Source: Marinobacter oulmenensis
GTDB taxonomy: Bacteria; Pseudomonadota; Gammaproteobacteria; Pseudomonadales; Oleiphilaceae
Reading direction: 5' to 3'
Assembly (NCBI RefSeq): GCF_014201735.1
Contig: NZ_JACHFE010000003.1
Location: forward strand, 62,001-126,000
DNA: 64,000 nucleotides
Shown piece by piece: positions 37,305 through 47,170 of this stretch; position 1 is the first letter of the stretch; each line of letters opens with the position of its first letter. Under the pieces are notes generated by a model. The model did no database searches. It was not told where the DNA came from and was given only the letters and a program-made list of their open reading frames with translations. The translations under genes and the position numbers were made by a program.

Positions 37305-37914
37305 CCTTCAGGGAAAGATGGGACACATCAGGCACCGCCGGTGGCGGCAGATCACGCGCAACACCAATATCCGAACCGGCAGGCGCCAGGGACCAGTCGT
37401 CGAGATGTTCGAATTCCGGGGCAGCCACGTCCTCCGGCTCCACCAGCGTCACTCCCGCCGGGTCCAGCGAAAGACCGGAACCGGCCAGAATATCGTCCAC
37501 CCGTTCACCTGCCAGAGACAGGCGGTCGCCGGGCTCAACGTCGGGTACCTGGCCACGGGCCACCGGCTGAGAGGAGGACGTCGTCTCAGAGGGAGCCGGA
37601 GACCCGGCCGAATCTCCGGCGGGACGGCTCTGGGAGGCCGGCTGTGTTGGCGTTTCCGGACGGGCTTGCGGCGGTTTTGGTGGCGTGGTTCCGGCCATCG
37701 GCTGGATATAGGCCACCATGCCATGCTTGCGCATGACCGCCTCGTATTTTTCCGCCTGAACCTGCTCAAGCCGGTTGCGGATCACCACCGGCTGGCCGCT
37801 GAACATCCGGTCTATCTGCTCGACACTGGCCTTGAACAGGTTACGTGCGTTGTCCCTGGCCACTTGTGGATCGGTCCCCGGTGTACACTCGCCTTTAAAC
37901 ACAAGCTGGTACAT
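37273..37914 (-). CDS. Uncharacterised protein with N-terminal KGE-type small domain
   Basis: 213 residues without signal peptide. Residues 1-75 (MYQLVFKGECTPGTDPQVAR, then LFKASVEQIDRMFSGQPVVI) resemble a small domain found at the N-terminus of many gammaproteobacterial proteins, often before membrane domains; I cannot name it with certainty. Residues ~80-125 are Pro/Ser/Thr-rich and disordered. The C-terminal ~90 residues are acidic (LVEPEDVAAPEFEHLDDW) and contain no membrane helix. The start gives MYQLVFKGEC; a longer frame upstream is unlikely. The 3' end overlaps plpD, implying co-transcription. Function unknown. Confidence 0.75.
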   Translation of the reverse strand: MYQLVFKGECTPGTDPQVARDNARNLFKASVEQIDRMFSGQPVVIRNRLEQVQAEKYEAVMRKHGMVAYIQPMAGTTPPKPPQARPETPTQPASQSRPAGDSAGSPAPSETTSSSQPVARGQVPDVEPGDRLSLAGERVDDILAGSGLSLDPAGVTLVEPEDVAAPEFEHLDDWSLAPAGSDIGVARDLPPPAVPDVSHLSLKDDANDNQKES

Positions 37915-38095
37915 GCCATTTCCCCGTCTCATTTTCCGATTTCCAGCATCCATCATAGCGGAAAAGCGCAACCAGATCAGACCCTGCAACGAGGGACTGG
38001 CTTGGCCTTGAACCGTCAATTATTGCAAAAATTTTAAAAACAGCTTGAAACCTGCAGCGCAGAGCGACACTCTCTGCCATAATTCCGACATAAAT

Positions 38096-38112
38096 CGTTA
38101 CAGGATGTAACG
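38096..38112. promoter_or_regulatory. Dyad operator candidate upstream of small periplasmic protein
   Basis: CGTTACA-GGA-TGTAACG is a perfect 7-bp inverted repeat with a 3-base centre, 32 bases upstream of the gene start. A CATAAT at 38078-38083 could be a -10 box, putting the dyad just downstream of a promoter. The 229-base gap around it is AT-rich and holds no gene. Confidence 0.4.
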
Positions 38113-38143
38113 GAAGCCAGTGACGGACCCGCTGGAGAGGCCT

Positions 38144-38509
38144 ATGCGTATCCGATTCTTTGCCCTGATCACCGCCATTACCTCCGCGATTGCAGCCAGC
38201 CCGGTACGCGCGGAAAACATCGACCTACTGATGAGCCAGGTATTTGCAGGCGCCGAGGTTACCTATATCGGCTATGAAAGCGTCGAACGCCAGGACATTC
38301 CCGAAGCCGCCACTGTGGACCGGAAATACCTGATTGTGGACTTCCGTTTCCGCAACGAACAGCCCAAAAACGAACAGCTTCAGGCCAGCGTACACAAAGC
38401 CTGTATGGCCTTGCTGCGCAACCGTGAACTAATCCGTAGCCTGTCGGATTCTGGTTACGACATGGTATCGGTCGCCTTCGACCGTCGCTCCCAGTTCGAC
38501 TGCCTCTGA
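38144..38509 (+). CDS. Small periplasmic protein of unknown function
   Basis: 121 residues. A signal peptide (MRIRFFALITAITSAIAASP) ends near VRA, leaving a mature protein of ~97 residues starting ENIDLLMSQVFAGAEV. Two Cys remain in the mature part (KACMALL and the near-terminal FDCL) and could form a disulfide. The C-terminal half resembles a ferredoxin-like alpha/beta fold by pattern only. I do not recognise it. It is transcribed toward, and convergent with, the sensor kinase gene (21 bases between stops). Confidence 0.75.
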   Translation: MRIRFFALITAITSAIAASPVRAENIDLLMSQVFAGAEVTYIGYESVERQDIPEAATVDRKYLIVDFRFRNEQPKNEQLQASVHKACMALLRNRELIRSLSDSGYDMVSVAFDRRSQFDCL

Positions 38510-38530
38510 CACCCGCCGTCTGTTGTCCGG

Positions 38531-41296
38531 TTACCCCCGACCCAGCAGTCGGGGGAAAGCGTCCAGGGCACTGTTGACCGCATCCAGATTGAACGCCTCG
38601 ATATCCGCCAGCAGTTTTTCAGCATAACTGACCACCGAGGATGACCGGTGGTGCTCGCCCCAGGCCAGTACACGCTGGGCGAAATCCTTCATCTGCTCCG
38701 GGTCGCCACTCTCACGCACGTCCTGCCATTCGTTGCCAAAGTCATCCGCCAGACGCTCGCGCAACCAGCCCCGCTCCTGCATGCTCATGGTCTGGGCCAG
38801 CAGGCGCTCCGACTCCTGCGGACCCTGGTCGTCCTGGGCCTGTTCTACTGTAGCTTCCACCCTTGGCAGGGTGACCGTAAAGGTGGAGCCCGCCTCCTGC
38901 TCGCTCTCCACCGTTAACTGTCCGCCCATCATTTCCACCAGTTTACGGGTGATCGCCAGCCCCAGCCCGGTGCCACCGTAGCGACGGGAACTCTGCCCCT
39001 CCTGCTGTTCAAAGGCCTCAAAAATACGTTCCTGCTGATCCGGCGGGATGCCAATACCGGTGTCGGAGACCGTCACCTCCAGCCGATAGTAACGGGTGTC
39101 GGTATCTGCCGTGCGACCTTCCTCCAGCTCAGTAGCCCTGGCACGGACCGTCACGCCCCCCTCATGGGTGAACTTGATGGCATTGCCGACAAGATTGAAC
39201 AGAACCTGGCGCAACCGGGTTTCATCCAGCACCATCGCGTCCGGCATACCGGAAACCACGCTCACTTCCAGGGTAATCCCCTGCTCAGTCGCCCGCAGAT
39301 CGAAAATATGCCGGACATCGCTGAGCAGCCGGCGCACCGATACCGGCGCAAAATCCAGACGCATCTTGCCGGCCTCGATCCGCGAGAGATCCAGAATGTC
39401 ATTGATCAGCATCAGCAGACTGCGGCTGCCGGCGCGGATGGCATTGAGGTAGTTGCGCTGCTGGGGCTCGGTGACCGAGTTGTAGAGCAGATCGCTGTAG
39501 CCGATGACGGCGTTCATCGGGGTGCGGATCTCGTGCGACATATTGGCCAGGAACTCACTCTTGGCTCGGCTGGCGCCTTCGGCCTCTCGGGCCAGCCGTT
39601 CAGCTTCCAGCTTGGCGGCCCGAAGTTCGTCCTCACTGCGGCGGAGCGCGTTTTCCGAACGGATGCGCTCATCCACTTCCAGTGAAAGCTTGCGGTTCCA
39701 GTACAGGAAAATGAGCACCACCAGAACGGCAATCATGATGATGCGGCGCACAACGGTGTAATCCGCTTCCTGCTCGATATCCAGATGAATCCAGCGGTTG
39801 TAGATGGCCTCAGTCTCCTCCGGCCGCAGCCCACTGAGGGCCTTGTTCAGGATCCGGTGCAGTTCCCGGTCGGACGTTCTCACCGCCAGCCTCAGGTCGT
39901 ATTCGTAGGGTGTGATACTGGTAATCCGGAGGTTCGACAGACCCAGCCGGGCCACGGTGTAGCTCACCGCCGGTATATGGGTCACCATGGCATCCAGATC
40001 GCCATTGGACAGGGCCAGAAGGCCATCCTCAACCGTCTGTTGTGGGTACAGATCCAGGTCAGGATGATTGATCAGCAGGTAGTCATGACTGGCGTGGCGG
40101 TTCACGACCCCGACACGTTCATTGCGTAACTCCCGAAGGTCACCAATAAACCGGCCGGTATCACGGATAACCAGGGCAATGGGTACGGTGACATAGGGCC
40201 GGGTGAACAGGAACGACCGCTCACTCCTCGGGGTTCGGGAAATCCCGGGGATAATGTCGATTTCCCCGTTCTGCAGCATTTCCTCCGCCGAATCCCGGCC
40301 ATTGACCACGATCCGGTTGAAGCGGATGCCCAGATCCTGCTCCAGACGGTCCAGCAGGTCAGAGACCAAGCCGGTAGGACCGTTATCCCGCTCAAACTCG
40401 AACGGCGGCCAGTCGCGACGTAACCCGACGGTAAGACCGGGGTGTTTTTTCAGCCATTGCTGATCCGCCTCATTCAATTCCAGACTGTCGGTGGTCATCT
40501 CCACCGGCCGGGTTTCCAGCCAGGACTGACGGATCGTGCGGTGCTCCGTGGGGCTGAGGGCGGTAACCGCCCGGTCGAAGACCCGGAACAGCCGCTCTTT
40601 GTCAGTGGGCACCTGAAGCACCACGTCCACAGGCTCATCCTCCAGAACCAGCGCCAGCCCGATGCCCTTGATCATCGCCGAATCCAGATAATCAGACACC
40701 ACCGGAACCGGCCCGAGGAACGCATCCGCTTCGCCGGAAAGAACCTGGCTGACCGCCTCCCCCAGGCTGTCCACCGTCACCGGAGTGAAGCTTTCCACCG
40801 AATCAAGCAAGGGAAACTGATTGGGGTCATTGGCCACAATGGCCACCTTCATCGACTCCAGGTCCGACAGACTGCGGATGACGACATCGCCGGCGCTGAC
40901 AAACACTCCGTAGGTCAGTGTCATCAGCGGTTCGGTATGACGTACGCCAGGAATAACCGGTGACCCCGGGATCCGGGTTGTCAATAGAATATCCGGTTCA
41001 CCTTCGGTTTCCGGGGTATCATCTGAGAGGTAGGCATTGACCGGAACCGAAAGCTTGCCCGAAAGCCGATCCAGGTAATCCACCCAGATACCGGCCAACC
41101 CTTCCTCCCCGGCCTGGAACACCAGCGGTACCTGATTATGCTGGATGTCCACCCGGAAGCTTTCCTGACCGGACAGCCAGACAAGATCATCGGCGTTCAG
41201 TTGAGGTCCGGGCGAACTCTGGGGAGGGTCCGCCAGCACCTGACCTTGAAAAAGCAGCAAAAGCAGGCAATACAGTAGGTGTGAGCGAGAGGTCAC
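38531..41296 (-). CDS. Sensor histidine kinase with two periplasmic binding domains
   Basis: 921 residues. Signal peptide (~22 aa), then two solute-binding-protein (family 3) modules at ~35-265 and 280-510, a membrane helix at ~525-545 ([15 protein letters not shown]), and a coiled-coil linker. The histidine-phosphotransfer site is [14 protein letters not shown] (His588), followed by an HATPase with [17 protein letters not shown] and [12 protein letters not shown]. The first ~45 residues of the module resemble amino-acid-binding proteins, so the ligand may be small. Unlike BvgS or EvgS, no receiver domain follows; the C-terminal ~100 residues are helical and HPt-like in character but show no obvious phosphorylatable His. 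GTG start with GAGGA 8 bases upstream. No response regulator is adjacent. Confidence 0.9.
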   Translation of the reverse strand: MTSRSHLLYCLLLLLFQGQVLADPPQSSPGPQLNADDLVWLSGQESFRVDIQHNQVPLVFQAGEEGLAGIWVDYLDRLSGKLSVPVNAYLSDDTPETEGEPDILLTTRIPGSPVIPGVRHTEPLMTLTYGVFVSAGDVVIRSLSDLESMKVAIVANDPNQFPLLDSVESFTPVTVDSLGEAVSQVLSGEADAFLGPVPVVSDYLDSAMIKGIGLALVLEDEPVDVVLQVPTDKERLFRVFDRAVTALSPTEHRTIRQSWLETRPVEMTTDSLELNEADQQWLKKHPGLTVGLRRDWPPFEFERDNGPTGLVSDLLDRLEQDLGIRFNRIVVNGRDSAEEMLQNGEIDIIPGISRTPRSERSFLFTRPYVTVPIALVIRDTGRFIGDLRELRNERVGVVNRHASHDYLLINHPDLDLYPQQTVEDGLLALSNGDLDAMVTHIPAVSYTVARLGLSNLRITSITPYEYDLRLAVRTSDRELHRILNKALSGLRPEETEAIYNRWIHLDIEQEADYTVVRRIIMIAVLVVLIFLYWNRKLSLEVDERIRSENALRRSEDELRAAKLEAERLAREAEGASRAKSEFLANMSHEIRTPMNAVIGYSDLLYNSVTEPQQRNYLNAIRAGSRSLLMLINDILDLSRIEAGKMRLDFAPVSVRRLLSDVRHIFDLRATEQGITLEVSVVSGMPDAMVLDETRLRQVLFNLVGNAIKFTHEGGVTVRARATELEEGRTADTDTRYYRLEVTVSDTGIGIPPDQQERIFEAFEQQEGQSSRRYGGTGLGLAITRKLVEMMGGQLTVESEQEAGSTFTVTLPRVEATVEQAQDDQGPQESERLLAQTMSMQERGWLRERLADDFGNEWQDVRESGDPEQMKDFAQRVLAWGEHHRSSSVVSYAEKLLADIEAFNLDAVNSALDAFPRLLGRG
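38534..38555. terminator. Hairpin at the 3' end of the sensor kinase gene
   Basis: CCCCCGAC pairs perfectly with GTCGGGGG around CCAGCA. It overlaps the last codons of the kinase gene and lies 25 bases after the stop of the convergent small protein. There is no T-run on either side. Confidence 0.45.
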
Positions 41297-41390
41297 GGGT
41301 TATCCTCAGCAGGTTGTCCGGCATCCCGCAAACCATACCTGCAATGATCGGGGATTTCATTCAGCGAAAGCGTTAAAACGAGGGTTGATC

Positions 41391-41624
41391 ATGGATACCA
41401 GCAAGCACAATCTGAGCACTTTGTTCGAACAACTGGGCCTGCCTTCAGACAAAGCCAGTATCGAAGATTTCGTGGCACGGCATTCACCCCTGCCCGGCGA
41501 GGTGGCCATTCAGGATGCGCCTTTCTGGTCCGAGGGCCAGTCCCACTTTCTGGAGGAGGGTCTGGAGGAGGACAGCGACTGGGCCGAATTCATTGACGAA
41601 CTCGACGCCCTGCTGCGGCACTGA
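41391..41624 (+). CDS. DUF2789 domain protein
   Basis: A 77-residue acidic protein, MDTSKHNLSTLFEQLGLPSD, with the family's LPGEVAIQDAPFWSEGQ and DWAEFIDELDALLR. It matches DUF2789, a small family in gammaproteobacteria with no known role. It is divergent from the sensor kinase and convergent with dgcP, with only 5 bases between stops. AGGG lies 7 bases before the ATG. Confidence 0.88.
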   Translation: MDTSKHNLSTLFEQLGLPSDKASIEDFVARHSPLPGEVAIQDAPFWSEGQSHFLEEGLEEDSDWAEFIDELDALLRH

Positions 41625-41629
41625 CCCCA

Positions 41630-43009
41630 TCAGTCCATGGCCGTGCAGTTACGGCCCGCGTCCTTGGCCTGATACAGGGCGCGGTCCGCACGGTCGAACA
41701 CCGAATCTTCAGTGTCGCCCTCCCGAAAGGCCGTCAATCCTGCCGAGAACGTAATATTCACCGGCTGCCCGCCGAAATGGAATGGCAGTGTGGCCACATG
41801 CTCCCGTAACTGTTCAATCACCTCGTGCGCGGACTCCAGGGTGGTTTCGGGCAACAGCAGCACAAACTCCTCCCCCCCGTACCGGGCGACGAAATCCGTC
41901 GTGCGCAACCGGCTGCGTAATTCCCTCGCCACCAGTTGCAACACCCGGTCACCGGCTTTGTGTCCATAGGAATCGTTGACCACTTTGAACAGGTCGATAT
42001 CAATCACCCCTACCGTCAGTGGCTGTTGATATCGCTGCCAGCGCTCGTATTCAAACAGCAGGCGTTCCTGCCAGGCTTCACGGTTGGGCAGATGGGTGAG
42101 CAGGTCCGTCATGGCCCGTTCCCGCTCCTGGCGAATCTGGGCCTTCATGCTTTCGGAGTGTGCCTCCATAGCAGCCAGCTTTTCGTGCATTGCATCCACC
42201 TGCTTCGAGATGAACTGCTCGCGGCCTTCCTCACGGATACGGAAACGCTCCATCGCATTATCAATGAACTCCAGGCGCCGGCTGACCGAAGCCTTCAGCC
42301 CCTGCAGATCCTGACTATCGGCGATTTCCTGACTGACCTGCTGCAATTCCTGCCGGATCTCCCGATCCAGGATTGCCGTGTCGTCATGATGAGAGGCGAC
42401 CGTATCGCACTGCTCGGAAAAATGCTTGCGCAGGACCTCCAGGCGATCGTCCAGGCGCTTCAGAAAAGACTCAAACTCACGCTGATTGCGGATCACCGTC
42501 TCAATCACCAGATCCGCCACCTGATCCAGCCCCTCACGCAGGACCGGCCAGTCATTGCTGGACATCAGCGTTTTCTGAAGCCCCCGGGCCCGGGATTCGG
42601 CCTCCGTTTCCAGTGACACCTGTCGCAGCAACTGCCCGAGTAACTGGCCGACCCGTCGGGCAATCCGAAGGCGCTGGCCGTCGGCATCAGCCAATTCCAT
42701 ATCATCAGGCGCTTCATGTTGCTTTCCCCGATGATCCTTGCTGGATTTTTCGTCCAAGAGGGTAATCTGGAGGTCAATCTCCTCCTGCAGCTTACGCCAG
42801 GCTTCCACATCCACATTGCGCTTCCTGAGGTCCTCACGCAGTTGTGCAAGCAACGCATCCAACTGCTCTGACTGCCCCTCCGACGCCAGACTGGTGCGCA
42901 CCAACAGACGTTCAAGGGTATTACGCTCTGCCTGCCACTGTTTTTCCTGCCGCTCTGACTGCTCAATCTCCCGAAGGTATTTATCCTTCCAGGACTCTTC
43001 CGATGCCAT
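41630..43009 (-). CDS. dgcP: GGDEF diguanylate cyclase, DgcP-like
   Basis: A 459-residue cytoplasmic protein. Residues 1-290 are helical and coiled-coil-rich (WKDKYLREIEQSERQEK, LERLLVRTSLASEGQSEQL). The GGDEF domain covers ~298-455, with the active-site motif GGEEF at 378-382 and an intact inhibitory RxxD site at 369-372 (RTTD), so it should make c-di-GMP and feel product inhibition. The N-terminal region resembles that of DgcP of Pseudomonas, a pole-localised cyclase, but I place it there from memory. It is the last gene of the run after xerC, 11 bases from the xerC stop. Confidence 0.88.
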   Translation of the reverse strand: MASEESWKDKYLREIEQSERQEKQWQAERNTLERLLVRTSLASEGQSEQLDALLAQLREDLRKRNVDVEAWRKLQEEIDLQITLLDEKSSKDHRGKQHEAPDDMELADADGQRLRIARRVGQLLGQLLRQVSLETEAESRARGLQKTLMSSNDWPVLREGLDQVADLVIETVIRNQREFESFLKRLDDRLEVLRKHFSEQCDTVASHHDDTAILDREIRQELQQVSQEIADSQDLQGLKASVSRRLEFIDNAMERFRIREEGREQFISKQVDAMHEKLAAMEAHSESMKAQIRQERERAMTDLLTHLPNREAWQERLLFEYERWQRYQQPLTVGVIDIDLFKVVNDSYGHKAGDRVLQLVARELRSRLRTTDFVARYGGEEFVLLLPETTLESAHEVIEQLREHVATLPFHFGGQPVNITFSAGLTAFREGDTEDSVFDRADRALYQAKDAGRNCTAMD

Positions 43010-43020
43010 GGAATGCTCCG

Positions 43021-43980
43021 TTATAAATCGTCCATGTTATTGTCGTCATCCACGTTCATATTGCCAGTTCGCCGCCTGGCCCTCGGGTGACTCCGGTCAT
43101 AAACCCGGGCAAGATGCTGGAAGTCAAGGTGAGTATAGACTTGAGTGGTGGCTATGTCCGAATGGCCCAGCAACTCCTGGACAGCCCGAAGGTCACCGCT
43201 GGATTCCAGCATATGGCTGGCAAAGGAGTGGCGGAACAGATGTGGGTGCAAAGGCTGGTCAGCACCTGCCCGCAGCCCCCACCGAGCCAGTCGGGTCTGG
43301 ATGCCGCGATGGCCCAGGCGCCTGCCACGCTGGCCCACGAACGCTGCAGGTTCCTGCTCCGGGGCCAATTGCCGGCGCACTTCAAGCCACCGTTCAATGG
43401 CCTCGCGCGCTTTTCGGCCGACCGGCAACAACCGTTCCTTGTTGCCCTTGCCCAGTACCCGGACTTCTCCGGCTCGCAGGTCCAGATCCTCCAGATCCAA
43501 CCCCGCCAGTTCGGCCAGCCGCAGCCCGGAGGAGTACATCAACTCCAGCATGGCCAGGTCACGAACTTCAAGCGGATCCTCCGGCGGGGTATCCAGTAAC
43601 TGCTGAACCTGATCCACATCCGCCACCTTGGGCAGGGGCCGGCCGGTTTTGGGCGCCCGAACATCCAGGGCCGGGTTGTCACGAGCCAGGCCCTCACGTA
43701 ACAGAAACTGATAGAACCGGCGGATGCTGGACAGATGACGGGCAATGCTCCGGGAACCCATACCGGAACGGGCCAGGTTGGCCACATGGCCACGGATGTG
43801 GTGAATCCCCGGTTCCGACCAGGCATGGATGTCCTGGCTAGCCAGCCAGGCAGCCAGCCGCTCGAGATCACGCCGGTAGTTGTCACTGGTATGAACCGAG
43901 TGGCGCTTCTCCGAGGCAAGGTAACGGAGAAAATCCGCCAGTGGGCCGGTCAGGGACTCCGGTAATTCCGGGCCGGACAT
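43021..43980 (-). CDS. xerC: Tyrosine recombinase XerC
   Basis: Site-specific recombinase that, with XerD, resolves chromosome dimers at dif. It is 319 aa from the ATG at 43980. The N-terminal core-binding domain begins LADFLRYLASEKRHSVHT. Catalytic residues are visible in YSSGLRLAELAGL (Arg), HLFRHSFASHML (His-x-x-Arg) and LGHSDIATTQVYTHLD (His and nucleophile Tyr). A GTG two codons upstream (43986) overlaps the DUF484 stop; the ATG is preferred because AGGGG lies 6 bases before it. Order DUF484-xerC is standard. Confidence 0.95.
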   Translation of the reverse strand: MSGPELPESLTGPLADFLRYLASEKRHSVHTSDNYRRDLERLAAWLASQDIHAWSEPGIHHIRGHVANLARSGMGSRSIARHLSSIRRFYQFLLREGLARDNPALDVRAPKTGRPLPKVADVDQVQQLLDTPPEDPLEVRDLAMLELMYSSGLRLAELAGLDLEDLDLRAGEVRVLGKGNKERLLPVGRKAREAIERWLEVRRQLAPEQEPAAFVGQRGRRLGHRGIQTRLARWGLRAGADQPLHPHLFRHSFASHMLESSGDLRAVQELLGHSDIATTQVYTHLDFQHLARVYDRSHPRARRRTGNMNVDDDNNMDDL

Positions 43981-43982
43981 GG

Positions 43983-44735
43983 TCACCCCTGGCTGGTCTC
44001 CACAGCAATGCTGGAAGTCGGGCCGGTACGGGCATGCTGACGGAGCATGGGCGGCAACAGACGGCTCAGGGTATCGCTGATATACCCCAGGAAGAGAGAG
44101 CCTGTGCTGTGGTCAAAGTAACCGGGCTGGCAACTGCCCACGGCGAACACACCCACCAGGCCCTGATGCCGCAGCGGCATCAGGGCAACCGAGGCAATCG
44201 GCTCGTCCCGGTCCGGGAACAGGAACTGGCGCTCGCTCTCGCGGAACTGGCCACAGACGGCCCGTTCACCTTCCAGCAGGCCGCCAAGGCGTCCCCTCGC
44301 TTCGTCGGCGTTGACGATGTGCAGGGCACCCTGGGCGTGGTCCGGGTTCTCGGTGTCGCTGAACAGCAGGATGGAGGCAGCATCCAGACCGAAGTCGCCC
44401 CGGATGCTGTCGTCGACAGCAGCCGCCATCTCATTGAGAGTCCTGGTCTCGATGACCTGCAACAGCAGACGTTTGCTCTTCTCGAACAGACGGTCGTTGT
44501 GGCGGGCAATGGAAACCAGCTCCACCAGTTCCCGGCGCAGGGTATCCCGCTGCTCGCGATACAGGTGCACCTGACGCTCCACCAGCGAAATGGCCTGGCC
44601 GCTGTCATGGGGAAGGGTCAGGCTGCGCAAGAGCTCATCCTGCCCCAGAAAGAAGTCGGGGTTGTCCCGAAGATAGTCCGCGACCTGCTCGCGGGTGAGT
44701 CCGTCGGCCTTCTGCCGGGCCGTTTGTTCTGTCAT
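43983..44735 (-). CDS. DUF484 family GAF-like protein
   Basis: A 250-residue protein that in many gammaproteobacteria lies between dapF and xerC. Residues ~12-60 carry the family start REQVADYLRDNPDFFLGQDE, followed by a coiled coil (LVERQVHLYREQRDTLRREL) and a GAF-like domain. Function is unknown; a sensory or accessory role is only suggested by the fold. It overlaps the xerC frame by 4 bases if the GTG start is used. Confidence 0.9.
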   Translation of the reverse strand: MTEQTARQKADGLTREQVADYLRDNPDFFLGQDELLRSLTLPHDSGQAISLVERQVHLYREQRDTLRRELVELVSIARHNDRLFEKSKRLLLQVIETRTLNEMAAAVDDSIRGDFGLDAASILLFSDTENPDHAQGALHIVNADEARGRLGGLLEGERAVCGQFRESERQFLFPDRDEPIASVALMPLRHQGLVGVFAVGSCQPGYFDHSTGSLFLGYISDTLSRLLPPMLRQHARTGPTSSIAVETSQG

Positions 44736-44752
44736 CGTGCTCTCCTGGAGTG

Positions 44753-45655
44753 TCAGGACTTTCCGTGGCCTTTACGACGGCGTGAACGGGGCTCGGCCGG
44801 CAGCCTGAGCTGGCCCTCAAATACCGTGGTTGCAGGTCCTTCCATCATAACAGGGGTACCATCACCCTGCCATTCAATCACCAGCCGGCCGCCTCGCAGT
44901 TCCACCTCAACACGATTGTCGAGAAGGCCCCGCAGGCAACCCGCCACCACCGCGGCACAGGCACCACTGCCACAGGCGAGGGTTTCACCGGAACCGCGTT
45001 CAAAGACTCTGAGGCGGACATGTCCCCGGTCCTGAATCTGCAGGAACCCGATGTTGGCCCGGGCCGGGAACCTGGGGTGCTTTTCAAGCATTGGGCCGAG
45101 ACTGGCCACCGGCGCCGAATCAACGTCGTCCACCAGCAGCACGCCGTGTGGGTTGCCCATGGAAATCGCGGAAAGCTCGACCACCTGGTCGCCCACATCG
45201 ACGGTATAGACTTCCTTGCGGCAATCTGCAGCGAATGGGATGGCCGGCGGATTGAACTCTGGAACACCCATGTTGACGGACACCAGGTTGTTCCGGCCCA
45301 CCTTCAGCTCAATAACACCTTTGGCCGTCTGCACCCGGATCACCCGCTTGTTGGTCAGGCGCTGGTCTCGGACAAAGCGGGCGAAGCAGCGGGCACCGTT
45401 GCCGCACTGTTCCACCTCGGAGCCGTCCGCATTGAAGATGCGATACCGGAAATCCACATCCGGCAGCCCCGGCGGCTCCACCACCAGCAACTGGTCAAAG
45501 CCGACACCGAAATTCCGGTCTGCCAGGTCCCGGATCATGTCCGGCCGCAGACGGAAGGGCTGGCTGATCGCATCGACCACCATGAAATCATTTCCCAGCC
45601 CCTGCATCTTGGTGAATCGAAGCAGCGGGCCCTGGTTGCGTCTTGGCTGACTCAC
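44753..45655 (-). CDS. dapF: Diaminopimelate epimerase
   Basis: Interconverts LL- and meso-diaminopimelate for lysine and peptidoglycan. It is 300 aa. The two catalytic cysteines are in [11 protein letters not shown] and [10 protein letters not shown], the N-terminus has [15 protein letters not shown], and [13 protein letters not shown] is present. Start: the GTG at 45655 has a strong GGGGGAGG site 5 bases upstream, while the ATG at 45673, which overlaps the lysA stop, has none. The GTG is preferred, but ATG would add only six residues (MTGEAN). It is downstream of lysA. Confidence 0.95.
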   Translation of the reverse strand: MSQPRRNQGPLLRFTKMQGLGNDFMVVDAISQPFRLRPDMIRDLADRNFGVGFDQLLVVEPPGLPDVDFRYRIFNADGSEVEQCGNGARCFARFVRDQRLTNKRVIRVQTAKGVIELKVGRNNLVSVNMGVPEFNPPAIPFAADCRKEVYTVDVGDQVVELSAISMGNPHGVLLVDDVDSAPVASLGPMLEKHPRFPARANIGFLQIQDRGHVRLRVFERGSGETLACGSGACAAVVAGCLRGLLDNRVEVELRGGRLVIEWQGDGTPVMMEGPATTVFEGQLRLPAEPRSRRRKGHGKS

Positions 45656-45669
45656 GTTCGCCTCCCCCG

Positions 45670-46920
45670 TCATTCCGGCAGGCAGCTTTCTGGTGCCAGT
45701 TGATCGTCCAGGGTTTCCCGGCGGCGGACCACATGCACCTGGTCGCCGTCCACCATCAGCTCTGGCGGACGGTTACGGGAGTTGTAGTTGGACGCCATCA
45801 CAAAGCCATAGGCACCGGCGGAACGCACGGCTAGAAGATCACCGGCCTTGAGGCGCAGACGACGGTCCTTGCCGAGAAAATCCCCGGTCTCGCAGATCGG
45901 GCCGACTAGGTCCCAGTTCTTCTCGTCGCCATCCTGGTGAGGGTGCACGGGAATGATGGACTGCCAGGCGCCGTACAGCGCCGGTCGGATCAGGTCATTC
46001 ATCGCGGCGTCGATGATGGCAAAGTTACGGTGCTCCGTGCATTTGAGCAGTTCCACCCGGGTCAGCAGGATACCGGCATTGGCGGCGATCGAACGGCCCG
46101 GTTCCATCACCAGTTCCAGCTGGCGGTCGCCCAGACGTTCGGCCAGCGCCGTCACGTAGTCGGATGGCTGCGGCGGCTGCTCATCCTCGTAAGTGACACC
46201 CAGGCCACCGCCGATGTCCAGGTGGTGTATTTCAACGCCCTGCCCGGCGAGGGTATCAATCAGGGCCAGCACCCGGTCCAGGGCATCCAGAAAGGGAGCC
46301 ACGGAGGTCAGTTGGGAGCCGATATGGCAATCCACGCCCCGGATGTCGAGATTCGGAAGGCTGGCAGCACGGGCATAGACCTGCGGTGCTTCGGCAATGT
46401 CGATGCCGAATTTGTTTTCCTTCAGTCCGGTGGAAATATACGGGTGGGTTCCCGCATCCACATCCGGATTAACCCGAAGGGAGATCGGCGCCTTCACGCC
46501 CAGCTCACCGGCCACCTGGTTCAGGCGATCCAGTTCGGTATCGGATTCCACATTGAAACAGCGGACACCGGCCTCCAGCGCCCTTTTCATTTCCCAGGCC
46601 TGTTTGCCGACCCCGGAAAACACCACCTTGCCGGCATCGCCGCCGGCTTTCAGCACCCGCTCCAGCTCACCGGCAGAGACGATATCGAAGCCCGCGCCCA
46701 GGCGGGCCAGAACGTTCAGCACTGCCAGGTTGCTGTTCGCCTTGACGGCATAGCACACCAGGTGCGGCCGGCCGGCAAGCGCGTTGTCATAGGCCCGGTA
46801 GTGGCGCTCCAGGGTGGCGCGGGAATAGACATAGGCGGGCGTTCCGAAACGCTCGGCAATCCGCGCCACTGGAACGTCCTCGGCAAAGAGTTCGCCATTG
46901 CGGTAATTGAAGTGATCCAT
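45670..46920 (-). CDS. lysA: Diaminopimelate decarboxylase
   Basis: PLP enzyme that turns meso-diaminopimelate into lysine. It is 416 aa. The PLP lysine is in [15 protein letters not shown]. Other motifs are the glycine-rich [27 protein letters not shown] (phosphate-binding region), and [11 protein letters not shown] near the catalytic Cys. The start [18 protein letters not shown] is typical. It lies 29 bases after lptM, in the conserved order lptM-lysA-dapF. Confidence 0.97.
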   Translation of the reverse strand: MDHFNYRNGELFAEDVPVARIAERFGTPAYVYSRATLERHYRAYDNALAGRPHLVCYAVKANSNLAVLNVLARLGAGFDIVSAGELERVLKAGGDAGKVVFSGVGKQAWEMKRALEAGVRCFNVESDTELDRLNQVAGELGVKAPISLRVNPDVDAGTHPYISTGLKENKFGIDIAEAPQVYARAASLPNLDIRGVDCHIGSQLTSVAPFLDALDRVLALIDTLAGQGVEIHHLDIGGGLGVTYEDEQPPQPSDYVTALAERLGDRQLELVMEPGRSIAANAGILLTRVELLKCTEHRNFAIIDAAMNDLIRPALYGAWQSIIPVHPHQDGDEKNWDLVGPICETGDFLGKDRRLRLKAGDLLAVRSAGAYGFVMASNYNSRNRPPELMVDGDQVHVVRRRETLDDQLAPESCLPE

Positions 46921-46949
46921 GCTGTTCCTGAAAGATTCGGGGGCGTCGG

Positions 46950-47114
46950 TCAGTCAGCGCGCTGCTCGGCGGCCGTCGTGTTTCCGGTCTGGGTATCTGC
47001 AGCCGGGTTGCCACCGTCACGGTATAGCGGCCCCTTCTGGCCGCAGCCCGCCACGAGCATCAACGTCATGATCAGTGCCAACCATCCTGGCCGGCGCTTG
47101 TGTCCAACCTGCAT
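46950..47114 (-). CDS. lptM: LptM-type outer-membrane lipoprotein
   Basis: A 54-residue lipoprotein (YifL/LptM family), which in E. coli helps oxidative maturation of the LptD translocon. A signal peptide ends in the lipobox LVAGC, followed by GQKGPLYRDGGN, the hallmark CGQKGPLY. The ATG at 47114 has AGGGG 7 bases upstream; an ATG two codons earlier (47120) is too close to it. The C-terminal tail is Thr/Ala/Glu-rich and disordered. Confidence 0.9.
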   Translation of the reverse strand: MQVGHKRRPGWLALIMTLMLVAGCGQKGPLYRDGGNPAADTQTGNTTAAEQRAD

Positions 47115-47170
47115 ACCCATACCCCTGAGTGACTGTTGGCCGAAGTATACCCGACACCCGGCCTCCATCG

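Noticed and set aside
41618..41636. Hairpin ACTGA/TCAGT containing both stop codons of DUF2789 and dgcP
   Set aside because: Only a 5-bp stem with no T-run; too weak to call a terminator.
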